Shown: piece by piece, positions 8,426 through 17,488 of the stretch
Layout of the letters: every line of letters begins with the position of its first letter
How positions within the stretch are numbered: position 1 is the first letter of the stretch
Assembly: GCA_947498125.1 (NCBI GenBank)
Contig: CANMJH010000004.1
Coordinates: forward strand, 1-64,000
DNA length: 64,000 nucleotides
Source: an uncultured Nioella sp.
GTDB taxonomy: Bacteria; Pseudomonadota; Alphaproteobacteria; Rhodobacterales; Rhodobacteraceae
Direction of reading: 5' to 3'
The notes under the pieces: model-generated
The model's database searches: none
Seen by the model: the letters and a program-made list of their open reading frames with translations, nothing else
What the model was told of the DNA's origin: nothing
Translations under genes and position numbers: made by a program

Positions 8426-8452
8426 TTATCACTCGCTACAGGTGAGTGATAA
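8426..8452 (+). promoter_or_regulatory. CIRCE element (HrcA operator)
   Basis: A perfect 9-9-9 inverted repeat, TTATCACTC - nine bases - GAGTGATAA, 38 bp before the groES start. It differs from the consensus TTAGCACTC/GAGTGCTAA by one symmetric change. HrcA is expected to repress groESL here and release it on heat shock. The hrcA gene is not in the window. Confidence 0.93.
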
Positions 8453-8490
8453 CATGGGAGAAGCAAACGAACCGAAGGAGTGTTCGAAAG

Positions 8491-8778
8491 ATGGCATTCA
8501 CACCTCTGCATGACCGTGTCCTGGTCGAGCGCGTGGAAAGCGACGACAAAACCGCAGGCGGGCTGATTATCCCCGAAAGCGCAAAAGAGAAACCGGCAGA
8601 AGGCCTTATTGTTGCAGTTGGCGCTGGCGCCCGCGACGAAGATGGCGAGCGCATTGCGCTGGACGTTTCTGTTGGCGACAAAGTCCTCTTTGGCAAATGG
8701 TCCGGCACCGAAGTGACCGTCGACGGCAAAGAGCTGATGATCATGAAAGAAAGCGACATCATGGGCATTATTGCCTGA
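8491..8778 (+). CDS. groES: Co-chaperonin GroES
   Basis: A 95-aa GroES (Cpn10), the heptameric lid of the GroEL folding chamber in the cytoplasm. The start of the chain ([13 protein letters not shown]), the mobile loop around [15 protein letters not shown] and the dome-forming hairpin are all as expected for full-length GroES. ATG 8491 follows a strong AAGGAG ribosome site; an in-frame ATG at 8446 lies inside CIRCE and is rejected. It is followed by groEL after 51 bp, in one operon under CIRCE control. Confidence 0.97.
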   Translation: MAFTPLHDRVLVERVESDDKTAGGLIIPESAKEKPAEGLIVAVGAGARDEDGERIALDVSVGDKVLFGKWSGTEVTVDGKELMIMKESDIMGIIA

Positions 8779-8817
8779 TATCTCGACTTTTTTTCGACCC
8801 TGAAATTCAAAGATTAG

Positions 8818-10479
<1,662 letters not shown>

Positions 10480-10505
10480 ATCACGCCATCCAACCGGATG
10501 AATTT

Positions 10506-10533
10506 GGGGTCGCCTTCGGGCGGCCCCTTTTTT
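10506..10533 (+). terminator. groESL terminator
   Basis: GGGGTCGCC-TTCG-GGCGGCCCC, with one G-T wobble, followed by six T. It lies 27 bp after the groEL stop. Confidence 0.88.
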
Positions 10534-10664
10534 GTGTTTGCAAATCAGAAATTTGCGCTTCCTGTCCCCAAAAAATCGCCGATTTTAGTAGAGTTCAATC
10601 TCGACAGGCCAAATTGATTGATGTCCAATGTGGGTAACCTGTTGTTAGCTAAGAAAGTTTCGGG

Positions 10665-10958
10665 ATGAGTATTGTTGATATTCTGGCCCTGACAACTCCC
10701 AATCCTGATGACCCCGAGGCATTGGTGGCCTACATGGCGACGACGCAACCGCTATTGGAACGGGCCGGGGCCGAGATCATTGAAAGCCGCGAAATCTCCA
10801 AAGTGGTTGTCAGATCGCCTATGCCAAAAATAATGACACGCGTGCGATACCCAAGTTTGGATGCGGTGCGAGATGTTTTTGAAAGCGCTGAATATCAGAC
10901 ATTGAAAGAAGTCCGCGAACGCGCCTTTTTAGACTATCAGGTTTCAATCTTGGGGTAG
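10665..10958 (+). CDS. DUF1330-like small protein
   Basis: A 97-aa protein with the pattern of a dimeric alpha/beta-barrel (ferredoxin-like) fold of the DUF1330 type. Visible parts are a strand at the N-terminus, a helix over residues 15-35, the strand pair around residues 40-62 and the typical SLDAVRDVFESAEYQTLKE segment before the last strand. DUF1330 proteins have no settled function. There is no catalytic motif I can name. It starts 125 bp after the groEL terminator and is followed by its own terminator-like hairpin, so it is probably monocistronic. Confidence 0.65.
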   Translation: MSIVDILALTTPNPDDPEALVAYMATTQPLLERAGAEIIESREISKVVVRSPMPKIMTRVRYPSLDAVRDVFESAEYQTLKEVRERAFLDYQVSILG

Positions 10959-10977
10959 AGCCACGCAATCGTGACCC

Positions 10978-11000
10978 GGCGCGCAAAAAGCGCCTCTTTT
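10978..11000 (+). terminator. Short terminator after DUF1330-like gene
   Basis: GGCGC-gcaaaaa-GCGCC followed by TCTTTT. The stem is only 5 bp, so strength is uncertain. Confidence 0.5.
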
Positions 11001-11031
11001 CATTTTGCGTCAGAACGGGCAGGTCACATCT

Positions 11032-12180
11032 ATGAATTTGCCTGATCTGACATTCGAAAACGCCAAGGTTTTGGGTCCTGATGGTCTGCATGAGCAACCC
11101 GTTGGAATCTCGGACGGCCTGATTGGTGCGCCGTCTGGGCGCCGTATTGATCTGTCTGGCTATATGGTCTTGCCGGGCATCATTGATCTGCACGGTGATG
11201 GGTTTGAACGTCATCTGGCCCCGCGCCGCGGCGTTGTGAAAGATATGCGGGCCGGGCTTGCCTCGGTTGATGCAGAACTGGCCGCAAGCGGGATCACAAC
11301 GGCCGTCTTGGCGCAGTTCTTCAGTTGGGAGGGCGGGATGCGCGGCCCTGATTTCGCTGAAGAGATGATGCGATCGGTTCGCGCTTTTTCGTCAATGACG
11401 GATATGCAACTGCAACTGCGGCTCGAAACGCATTTGATCGATAGCTATGATCGAGCGCTGGCCCTGATCGAAGCACATGAGGTCGGATATGTCGTTCTGA
11501 ATGACCATGTGCCTCATGCGGCCCTGGCGGCTGGCAAGCGCCCGCCGCGTTTGACCGGGCAGGCGTTGAAATCGGGCCGTTCGCCTGAGGCGCATCTGGA
11601 CCTTCTCAAATCCCTACATGCCTGTAAGGCCGATGTCCCTGCCGCGATGGCAAAGCTGGCGACCAAGCTGACCAAGTTAGGCGTGCAAATTGGCAGTCAT
11701 GATGACCCGGATACAGGAACCCGCAGCGGGTTTCGCGCCTTAGGCGCGCGGATTGCCGAATTTCCCGAAACGCTTGACGTGGCGATGGCGGCAAAGGCGG
11801 CGGGCGATGCGGTTATCATGGGCGCGCCCAATGTGGTGCGCGGCGGCTCGCATGACAAAAAGGTTAGCGCCGAGGCCGTCATCCGGTCTGGGGCATGCGA
11901 TGCGCTTGTATCCGATTACCACTACCCGGCGCTGGCCCAGGCGGCCTTTGCATTGGCCGATCGGGGTGTTGTGCCATTTGAAGCGGCCTGGCGGCTCATC
12001 TCCTCTGGCCCGGCCCGCGTAATGGGTTGGACGGATCGCGGCGACATCCTTCCCGGATTGCGCGCAGATATGGTGGCGATAGACATCGAAACCCGCAAAG
12101 TTGCGGCCTGTCTGACCGGCGGTCAGATCAGCTATTTGGCCGGCCCGCTTGCGGGCCGATTTATGAACGGGACGATGTGA
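11032..12180 (+). CDS. phnM: PhnM-type ribose methylphosphonate triphosphate diphosphohydrolase
   Basis: A 382-aa amidohydrolase-fold enzyme. In the C-P lyase pathway PhnM removes pyrophosphate from alpha-D-ribose 1-methylphosphonate 5-triphosphate. The family block IDLHGDGFERHLAPRRGV carries the metal-binding His and the PhnM-specific RHxxPR pattern. Later motifs are GSHDDPD, a run of Gly/Ala-rich strands, SDYHYPAL and the C-terminal PGLRADMVAID. The length is normal. ATG 11032 sits behind GCAGGTC. No other phn gene is present in the window, so it is either separated from a C-P lyase locus or serves another nucleotide. It overlaps the next gene by one base (TGATG). Confidence 0.85.
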   Translation: MNLPDLTFENAKVLGPDGLHEQPVGISDGLIGAPSGRRIDLSGYMVLPGIIDLHGDGFERHLAPRRGVVKDMRAGLASVDAELAASGITTAVLAQFFSWEGGMRGPDFAEEMMRSVRAFSSMTDMQLQLRLETHLIDSYDRALALIEAHEVGYVVLNDHVPHAALAAGKRPPRLTGQALKSGRSPEAHLDLLKSLHACKADVPAAMAKLATKLTKLGVQIGSHDDPDTGTRSGFRALGARIAEFPETLDVAMAAKAAGDAVIMGAPNVVRGGSHDKKVSAEAVIRSGACDALVSDYHYPALAQAAFALADRGVVPFEAAWRLISSGPARVMGWTDRGDILPGLRADMVAIDIETRKVAACLTGGQISYLAGPLAGRFMNGTM

Positions 12181-13037
12181 TGCACAAGTCTGCACTTCTT
12201 ACGGCGATTGTCATGGTGGCCTTTGCCGCAAATTCGGTGCTGAACAGGTTGGCCGTTGGGGCAGGGGAAATTGACCCGGTTCTTTTTGCACTTATCCGCG
12301 TTGCATCCGGCGCAGGCATATTGGTGGTTTTGGCATTAGCCTTGGGGCGGGGATTGCCGCTTTTGCGCCCGGCCCGCATTATCGGGGCATTGTCGCTAAC
12401 GCTCTACCTTTTTGGGTTCTCCATCGCCTATCTGCGGCTGGATGCCGGGTTGGGCGCGCTGATCTTGTTTGGTGTGACACAGGTGGTCATGTTCGCCGGC
12501 GCGTTCTTTGGAAAAGAGCAGGTGGCACCAGCGCGTACAATCGGGGCTGCAATTGGTCTTTTGGGGCTTGCCTGGTTGCTTTGGCCGACGGGCACCGTCC
12601 AAATTCCGGCGCTTGGTTGGGGTTTTATGGTTGCTGCAGGATTGGGCTGGGGGCTTTATTCACTTGCTGGGACGTCCGGAGAAGATCCGCTGGCGGCAAC
12701 GGCTGCGAATTTCTTGCTGGCCCTTCCGGTATGTCTCGTTTTGCCAATGTTATTGCCCGTTCAAATGGAGCCTGTGGCACCGTCACCTTTCGGGATTGGA
12801 TTGGCGGTTGTGTCAGGGGCGATCACTTCGGGGCTGGGTTATGCGCTGTGGTATCACGTGCTGCCGCGCCTTGGCGGATCGGCAGGCGGGCTTGTCCAGC
12901 TTTCCGTGCCGGTCATTGCAGTTCTGGGCGGTTTGATTTTTCTGGGCGAAGCGGTCAGCCTGCGTTTGGTTCTTGCAGGCGCTTTGGTTCTGGGCGGGAT
13001 TGCCTTTGGCCTCTTGGTTGGGCGGAAAACCCAGTAG
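12180..13037 (+). CDS. EamA/DMT-family transporter
   Basis: A 285-aa inner-membrane protein with about ten helices in two EamA halves. It starts at ATG 12180, sharing one base with the phnM stop, so translation is coupled. The first helix (LLTAIVMVAFAANSVLNRLAVG) has the N-R pair frequent in DMT exporters. The second repeat carries GYALWYHVLPRLGGS and ends with GEAVSLRLVLAGALVLGG. Coupling to phnM suggests it moves a metabolite connected with that enzyme, but DMT substrate range is broad and this is inference. Confidence 0.85.
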   Translation: MHKSALLTAIVMVAFAANSVLNRLAVGAGEIDPVLFALIRVASGAGILVVLALALGRGLPLLRPARIIGALSLTLYLFGFSIAYLRLDAGLGALILFGVTQVVMFAGAFFGKEQVAPARTIGAAIGLLGLAWLLWPTGTVQIPALGWGFMVAAGLGWGLYSLAGTSGEDPLAATAANFLLALPVCLVLPMLLPVQMEPVAPSPFGIGLAVVSGAITSGLGYALWYHVLPRLGGSAGGLVQLSVPVIAVLGGLIFLGEAVSLRLVLAGALVLGGIAFGLLVGRKTQ

Positions 13038-13089
13038 CATGCCGCAACGGAAATTTGGTATTTCGGCAGGGCGTTGTTAGATTTGAGCC

Positions 13090-13824
13090 ATGATGATGCG
13101 AAGCGGATTTTTTGGATTAGGATTTGCGCTTGTTGGCGGATTGCCCGCAGCGGCGGACTGTGTGGTTTTGCTGCATGGGCTGGCGCGGTCTGCCAATTCC
13201 CTTTGGGTCATGGAAGAGCTGCTTGAGCTGGAAGACTACCGCGTCGTCAGCGTCGATTATCCTTCGACTGAAGCGCGGATCGAGACATTGGCCGCCGCAG
13301 TTGTGCCAACCGGATTGGCAGCATGTGACGGGGATGTGACGCATTTTGTGACGCATTCCATGGGCGGCATCTTGCTGCGCCATTACCTTGCCGATCATGA
13401 GGCACCCTCGCTTGGGCGCGTTGTTATGTTGGCACCGCCCAATGGCGGGTCGGAATTGGTGGATGAATTTGGTGAGTTTGAACCCTTTGAATGGGTGCAT
13501 GGTCCAGCTGGCCTGCAATTGGGAACGGAGGAGACCAGCCTTCCCAATCAATTGCCGCCGGTCGATTTCGAGCTCGGCGTGATTGCAGGAACGGTCAGTG
13601 TGAACCCCATAACCTCGGCCTTTATTGACGGGCCAGATGATGGAAAAGTCTCGGTCGCTGCGACGCGTGTGGAAGGTATGGCGGATTTCATCACCTTGCC
13701 GGTGAGTCATACCTATATGATGAACAACCCGCAGGTCGTCGCGCAGGTTCTGTCTTTTTTGCAGTCCGGAGCGTTTGACCCAGACATGCGGTATAGCGAG
13801 GCGATCTCTGAGTTTTTGCCCTAA
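13090..13824 (+). CDS. Exported alpha/beta-hydrolase (lipase/acyltransferase-like)
   Basis: A 244-aa alpha/beta-hydrolase with an N-terminal signal peptide ending near AAADC. The oxyanion motif is LLHGLARSA (residues 28-36), the nucleophile elbow THSMGG (Ser90) and the catalytic His is in VSHTYM (His207). An Asp in IDGPDDG (about 184) is likely the third triad member. PGAP1- or lipase-like periplasmic esterases of this size act on acyl esters. Start could be any of three near-consecutive ATG codons (13090-13096). It stands 52 bp after the DMT gene and may belong to the same transcript. Confidence 0.82.
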   Translation: MMMRSGFFGLGFALVGGLPAAADCVVLLHGLARSANSLWVMEELLELEDYRVVSVDYPSTEARIETLAAAVVPTGLAACDGDVTHFVTHSMGGILLRHYLADHEAPSLGRVVMLAPPNGGSELVDEFGEFEPFEWVHGPAGLQLGTEETSLPNQLPPVDFELGVIAGTVSVNPITSAFIDGPDDGKVSVAATRVEGMADFITLPVSHTYMMNNPQVVAQVLSFLQSGAFDPDMRYSEAISEFLP

Positions 13825-13890
13825 CGGGCGGCAGAGCGGGCCTCGTCGCGCAGCGGTGCTGCCCTCCTCGGCCCGCGGCATCCGCGCGCG

Positions 13891-14964
13891 TTAGGAGAGT
13901 GCAGAGGTAACCCGGTTGATATGCGCCATTTTGCGCCCGTCACGAATCTCGGATTTGCCATAGAGATGGATCTGTACGCCGGGCTCGCCCGCAAGGGTCC
14001 CCGCGCGGGTCACATCTTGGCCGATCAGGTTTTCCATCACCACATCAGCATGGCGTTTGCCATCGCCGAGGGGCCAACCCGTCACCGCCCGAATATGTTG
14101 TTCGAACTGATCCACGGCGCAGCCCGCTTGGGTCCAGTGACCGGAATTATGGACGCGCGGGGCAATCTCGTTCACGATCAAACCTTGGCGAGTCACAAAA
14201 AGCTCCACCCCCATTACGCCGACATAATCAAGAGCATTGAGGATCCGCCCAGCAAGCAGAACGGCGTCGGTGCGGGCCGAAGCCGGGACGGATGCCGGGA
14301 CGGTTGTTGTGTCCAGAATGCCATCTTTGTGGACATTCTCGCCGGGATCATAGCAGGCGACCGAGCCATCGGCTCCGCGCGCTGCAATAACCGAGATTTC
14401 GCAGGAAAACTCAACAAATCCTTCGAGCACGGCGGGCGCGCCTTGCAAGGCCTCTAAGGCGGGGTCGGCATCTTCGGGCGTCATAATCCGGGCCTGCCCT
14501 TTGCCATCATAGCCAAAGCGCCGGGTCTTTAGGATGGCTGGCGTTCCGATCTTTTCAATCGCGGCGGAAAGGTCTGCTGCGGTGTCGACCGCCGCATAAG
14601 GCGCGGTGGCCAGGCCAATGCCAGTCAGGAAATCCTTTTCGATCATGCGATCTTGGCTGGTTTCCAGTGCAATGCGGGAAGGAAATAGCGCGGTTTTGGT
14701 GCTTAGGATATCCAGCGCATCGGTGGGGATATTCTCAAACTCAAAGGTGGCGACATCAACGGAGGCTGCAAATTCTGCCAACGCGGCGTGATCGTCATAT
14801 CCAGCTTGCGTGACCTTAGCCGCGACATCGCCGGCTGGGGCTGCGCCGGGCTCGAAAATATGGGTCTTATAGCCAAGGCGCGAGGCCGCGACGGCCAGCA
14901 TACGGCCCAGTTGGCCACCGCCGAGAATACCAATGGTGGCGCCAGACGGGAGTGGGTTACTCAT
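13891..14964 (-). CDS. purK: 5-(carboxyamino)imidazole ribonucleotide synthase
   Basis: A 357-aa ATP-grasp enzyme of purine synthesis. PurK carboxylates AIR to N5-CAIR with ATP and bicarbonate. The N-terminal [10 protein letters not shown] nucleotide-type loop, the ATP-grasp block [23 protein letters not shown] and the metal/substrate region [14 protein letters not shown] are all present. Its start overlaps the purE stop by 8 bp, so translation is coupled. The family length is normal. Confidence 0.96.
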   Translation of the reverse strand: MSNPLPSGATIGILGGGQLGRMLAVAASRLGYKTHIFEPGAAPAGDVAAKVTQAGYDDHAALAEFAASVDVATFEFENIPTDALDILSTKTALFPSRIALETSQDRMIEKDFLTGIGLATAPYAAVDTAADLSAAIEKIGTPAILKTRRFGYDGKGQARIMTPEDADPALEALQGAPAVLEGFVEFSCEISVIAARGADGSVACYDPGENVHKDGILDTTTVPASVPASARTDAVLLAGRILNALDYVGVMGVELFVTRQGLIVNEIAPRVHNSGHWTQAGCAVDQFEQHIRAVTGWPLGDGKRHADVVMENLIGQDVTRAGTLAGEPGVQIHLYGKSEIRDGRKMAHINRVTSALS

Positions 14965-15445
14965 CTACCGGTTCCTCGGCAATTGAAGCAGACAGGGCAG
15001 CGCGCCATGCGTCAAGACGGCTCGCCAATTCCGGATCACCAAGCGCCAGAATGCCCGCGGCCATCAGCCCGGCGTTTTTAGCGCCAGCGCCGCCAATGGC
15101 CATTGTCGCGACCGGAAAGCCGCGTGGCATTTGAAGGATGGAATAAAGGCTGTCTAAGCCGGACAGGGCCTTGGTTTGGACAGGCACACCAATCACCGGA
15201 ACGCGGGTTTTTGATGCCATCATGCCGGGCAAATGCGCGGCACCCCCGGCGCCTGCGATAATCACTTTCAACCCGCGACCCGCTGCTTCTTTGCCATAGG
15301 TCCACAGCCTGTCAGGCGTGCGATGCGCCGAGACAATCTTTGCCTCATAGGGCACCGAAAGTTCATCGAGCACAAGCGCCGCTTCTTTCATCGTTGGCCA
15401 GTCTGATTGACTGCCCATGATGATGCCAATTTCGACATCTGCCAT
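14957..15445 (-). CDS. purE: N5-carboxyaminoimidazole ribonucleotide mutase
   Basis: A 162-aa class I PurE, which moves the carboxyl group of N5-CAIR to C4 giving CAIR, the step after PurK. Key motifs: GSQSDWPTM near the N-terminus, SAHRTPDRL with the catalytic His, and [16 protein letters not shown] 15445 follows an AAAGGAT site; an in-frame ATG at 15466 is less likely. It forms a two-gene operon with purK. Confidence 0.96.
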   Translation of the reverse strand: MADVEIGIIMGSQSDWPTMKEAALVLDELSVPYEAKIVSAHRTPDRLWTYGKEAAGRGLKVIIAGAGGAAHLPGMMASKTRVPVIGVPVQTKALSGLDSLYSILQMPRGFPVATMAIGGAGAKNAGLMAAGILALGDPELASRLDAWRAALSASIAEEPVDE

Positions 15446-15504
15446 GGCTGGATCCTTTAAAATCAAAGCTAAATCGAAGCGCGCACTATAGAGATGCGCA
15501 GCGC

Positions 15505-15723
15505 TTACGCAATAATGTCGGGGGTCAGTTCGTCCTCGATCTTTGCGATGCGGTCTTTCAGCGCCAGTTTTTGCTTTTTCAGGCGCCTGAGCGTCAGTTG
15601 ATCGGGGCGTGTATGCTCTTCTAAAGCTGAAATCGCTTCATCTAGATCGCGGTGCTCGCGCATCAAAACACCCAGTTTTACACGTAAGACGTCTTCGTGA
15701 CTCATCTCAGGGTGTGGGGTCAT
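15505..15723 (-). CDS. YdcH/DUF465 family small protein
   Basis: A 72-aa helical protein of the YdcH (DUF465) family. The hallmark EHRDLDEAI followed by [15 protein letters not shown] is clear, predicting a two-helix coiled coil. Function is not established. The start may be ATG 15705 (MSHEDVL); the upstream choice has a weak AGGT site. It precedes purEK on the same strand by 59 bp and is divergent from the Hsp20 operon. Confidence 0.85.
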   Translation of the reverse strand: MTPHPEMSHEDVLRVKLGVLMREHRDLDEAISALEEHTRPDQLTLRRLKKQKLALKDRIAKIEDELTPDIIA

Positions 15724-15815
15724 GTGTAGAGTACCTGTTCACTTGCACCAGTTGGGTCCGGGGCGGACCTACGAGGATAACGGATTCGCGCCGATTGGCA
15801 AACTCCAACCGGTCA

Positions 15816-15844
15816 CTTGCAGATAGAACCGAGGGCACCCATAT
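15816..15844 (+). promoter_or_regulatory. Candidate RpoH (sigma32) promoter of hsp20
   Basis: CTTGCA (15816-15821) and CCATAT (15839-15844) are 17 bp apart, close to the alphaproteobacterial heat-shock pattern CTTG...CCATAT. It lies 70 bp before hsp20. No CIRCE is seen here. Confidence 0.5.
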
Positions 15845-15913
15845 TACAAGAGAAAGGGTTGCCAAAAACGGGACCCAAAACCGCAGATCGCTTATCTTTA
15901 TAGGATGTGCCGC

Positions 15914-16339
15914 ATGACGAAACTTACCCTTGGGTCGCACCCCTTCTTGCTGGGCTTTGACCAGCTTGAACGTTTGGTGGAACGCACCGCGAAATCCGGA
16001 AATGACGGATACCCTCCTTATAATATCGAACAAAGAGACGAGCATAGCTATCGCATCACGCTTGCAGTGGCTGGCTTCGCCGAAGGGGACCTTTCAATTA
16101 CCGTTGAAGACAGGCAATTGGTGATCCGGGGTCGCCAAAGCGATGACGCCGACGGCCGAGTTTTCTTGCACCGCGGTATCGCAGCGCGACAGTTTCAACG
16201 CTCCTTCGTTTTGGCCGAAGGCGTTGATGTCGAAGGGGCTGCGATGGAACATGGCCTGCTGCATGTCGATCTGCGGCGGTCCGCACCTGAAAACATCGTC
16301 CAAACCATCCAAATTAATACAGGAGGCACCACAACATGA
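15914..16339 (+). CDS. Small heat-shock protein Hsp20 family
   Basis: A 141-aa alpha-crystallin-domain chaperone that holds unfolding proteins in the cytoplasm. The N-terminus is IbpA-like (HPFLLGFDQLERLVERT), the alpha-crystallin domain spans ~35-130 with YNIEQRDEHSYRITLAVAGF and the loop HRGIAARQFQRSF. The usual C-terminal I-x-I motif appears as IQI. ATG 15914 is preferred over 15905 because AGGATG lies 7 bp before it. It overlaps the DUF1150 gene by 4 bp (ATGATG/TGA), a pairing common in this family of bacteria. Confidence 0.92.
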   Translation: MTKLTLGSHPFLLGFDQLERLVERTAKSGNDGYPPYNIEQRDEHSYRITLAVAGFAEGDLSITVEDRQLVIRGRQSDDADGRVFLHRGIAARQFQRSFVLAEGVDVEGAAMEHGLLHVDLRRSAPENIVQTIQINTGGTTT

Positions 16340-16569
16340 TGGAAGATTTCGAGATGCCATCCCTTGAGGCCAACCAATTGGTGATTGTCCGCAAAGTCGA
16401 TGTGGCAGAGCTTCCCGACGAGCTGCGCGAGCAGGCAAGTGATGCCGGATTAGAGGCGCTATATTCGATCCGCACAGAAGAAGGGACGCCAATTGCCTTG
16501 GTCGGTGATCGCGATCTGGCCTTTAGCGTTGCCCTAGATAATGATTTGCGACCCGTCAGCCTGCATTAA
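16336..16569 (+). CDS. DUF1150 family protein
   Basis: A 77-aa protein of the DUF1150 family, almost always next to hsp20 in Rhodobacterales. It is acidic, starts with a short helix, then has the conserved block LVIVRKVDVAELPDEL and the strand GTPIALVGDRDLAF. No enzyme motif is seen. It is translationally coupled to hsp20, so a role with the chaperone is plausible but not shown. Confidence 0.85.
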   Translation: MMEDFEMPSLEANQLVIVRKVDVAELPDELREQASDAGLEALYSIRTEEGTPIALVGDRDLAFSVALDNDLRPVSLH

Positions 16570-16575
16570 GGCCAT

Positions 16576-16600
16576 GCCGCGCCCTTTGTAAGGGCGCGGC
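16576..16600 (+). terminator. Hairpin after hsp20-DUF1150
   Basis: A perfect 11-bp stem GCCGCGCCCTT/AAGGGCGCGGC with a 3-base loop, 7 bp past the DUF1150 stop. A T-run is missing on both strands, so termination may be weak or the stem may protect the transcript end. It also lies just beyond the convergent outer-membrane-like gene. Confidence 0.55.
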
Positions 16601-16618
16601 AATTACTAAAGACCAGCG

Positions 16619-17311
16619 TCACAGCGGAATGGTAAGGCGCATAAATCCAGACCAGCTATTGTCTTCGATGCCGCCAAAATCAAAGGCGCGATAGGACACA
16701 CCGGGCGAAAGCAACACGCCGCTGCCCACAGGAATGGCCAAATAGGCATCAGCGCGCCCGTATATTCCGTTGCCCTCCCTTTCGAATGAGCCGCCGAAAC
16801 CATCGACCGCAGCCCAGCCATAGCCGATATTCAGCGCCGCGCCGAATGTGGGCACTGCGATTGAGCTGCTGCTATAGCTGCCACCTAGGGGTGTTTCGAA
16901 ACCGAAGCCAAAGAAAATCCCAGTGAAACTGCTATCTCCGTAAGTTGAAAAGACACCTCCTCCAGATTGGCGAAAAGCGTCGACACCATTATTTTCGGTT
17001 TCCAATCCTAAGGAATACGTCAGAATCGGAACTGACGAAGACGTACTGTGGCCGCCGCCAAGCCATGTCGCCATTAACAGCAGCCCAAAAGAGTTTCCGA
17101 TAATTATGTCTTCAGGCCCGCCAAAACCGGCGACGGTCCGATCATCATCGTGAAGTGACGTTGAAATTCCAAAGGTCAACCGGTCCGGTCCGCTGCCAAA
17201 GCTGCTGGGCCCGCTAAATGGCCCACTAAACGGCCAGCTTTGTGCGGTCACCGAAAAAGACGATACTAGTGAAAACACAATTGTTGCGAGAGCGAGAAAG
17301 ATATTTCGCAT
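16619..17311 (-). CDS. Exported, outer-membrane beta-barrel-like protein
   Basis: A 230-aa protein with a Sec signal peptide (MRNIFLALATIVFSLVSS, ending near VTAQ). The mature chain alternates Gly/aromatic and polar residues in strand-sized blocks, such as GRADAYLAIPVGSGVLLSPGVSY, and ends in a short strand RLTIPL. This pattern suggests a small beta-barrel. I do not recognise the family. ATG 17311 is supported by CAGGAAC upstream; in-frame ATGs further upstream (17464) lie in a likely untranslated region. No partner genes are adjacent. Confidence 0.65.
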   Translation of the reverse strand: MRNIFLALATIVFSLVSSFSVTAQSWPFSGPFSGPSSFGSGPDRLTFGISTSLHDDDRTVAGFGGPEDIIIGNSFGLLLMATWLGGGHSTSSSVPILTYSLGLETENNGVDAFRQSGGGVFSTYGDSSFTGIFFGFGFETPLGGSYSSSSIAVPTFGAALNIGYGWAAVDGFGGSFEREGNGIYGRADAYLAIPVGSGVLLSPGVSYRAFDFGGIEDNSWSGFMRLTIPL

Positions 17312-17425
17312 GTTCCTGATCCCCCATTTTGCATCTTCTCCCAACCTCAGGGTTGCACGGATCATGATCTCCATCAAGTTTGGCGGGGAGGGTGGAATGT
17401 AACTTATTATTGCATAATATGGGGT

Positions 17426-17458
17426 AAAAAGAGGGACCTCCGACAGATATGTCGGAGG
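17426..17458 (-). terminator. Terminator of the sat-cysC gene
   Basis: CCTCCGACA-gata-TGTCGGAGG (17437-17458), a 9-bp perfect stem. Read on the minus strand it is followed by TCCCTCTTTTT. It sits 31 bp past the stop of the fused Sat-CysC gene. Confidence 0.85.
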
Positions 17459-17488
17459 CCCCAAAATTTTATCTTTAAAATGGGTAAG

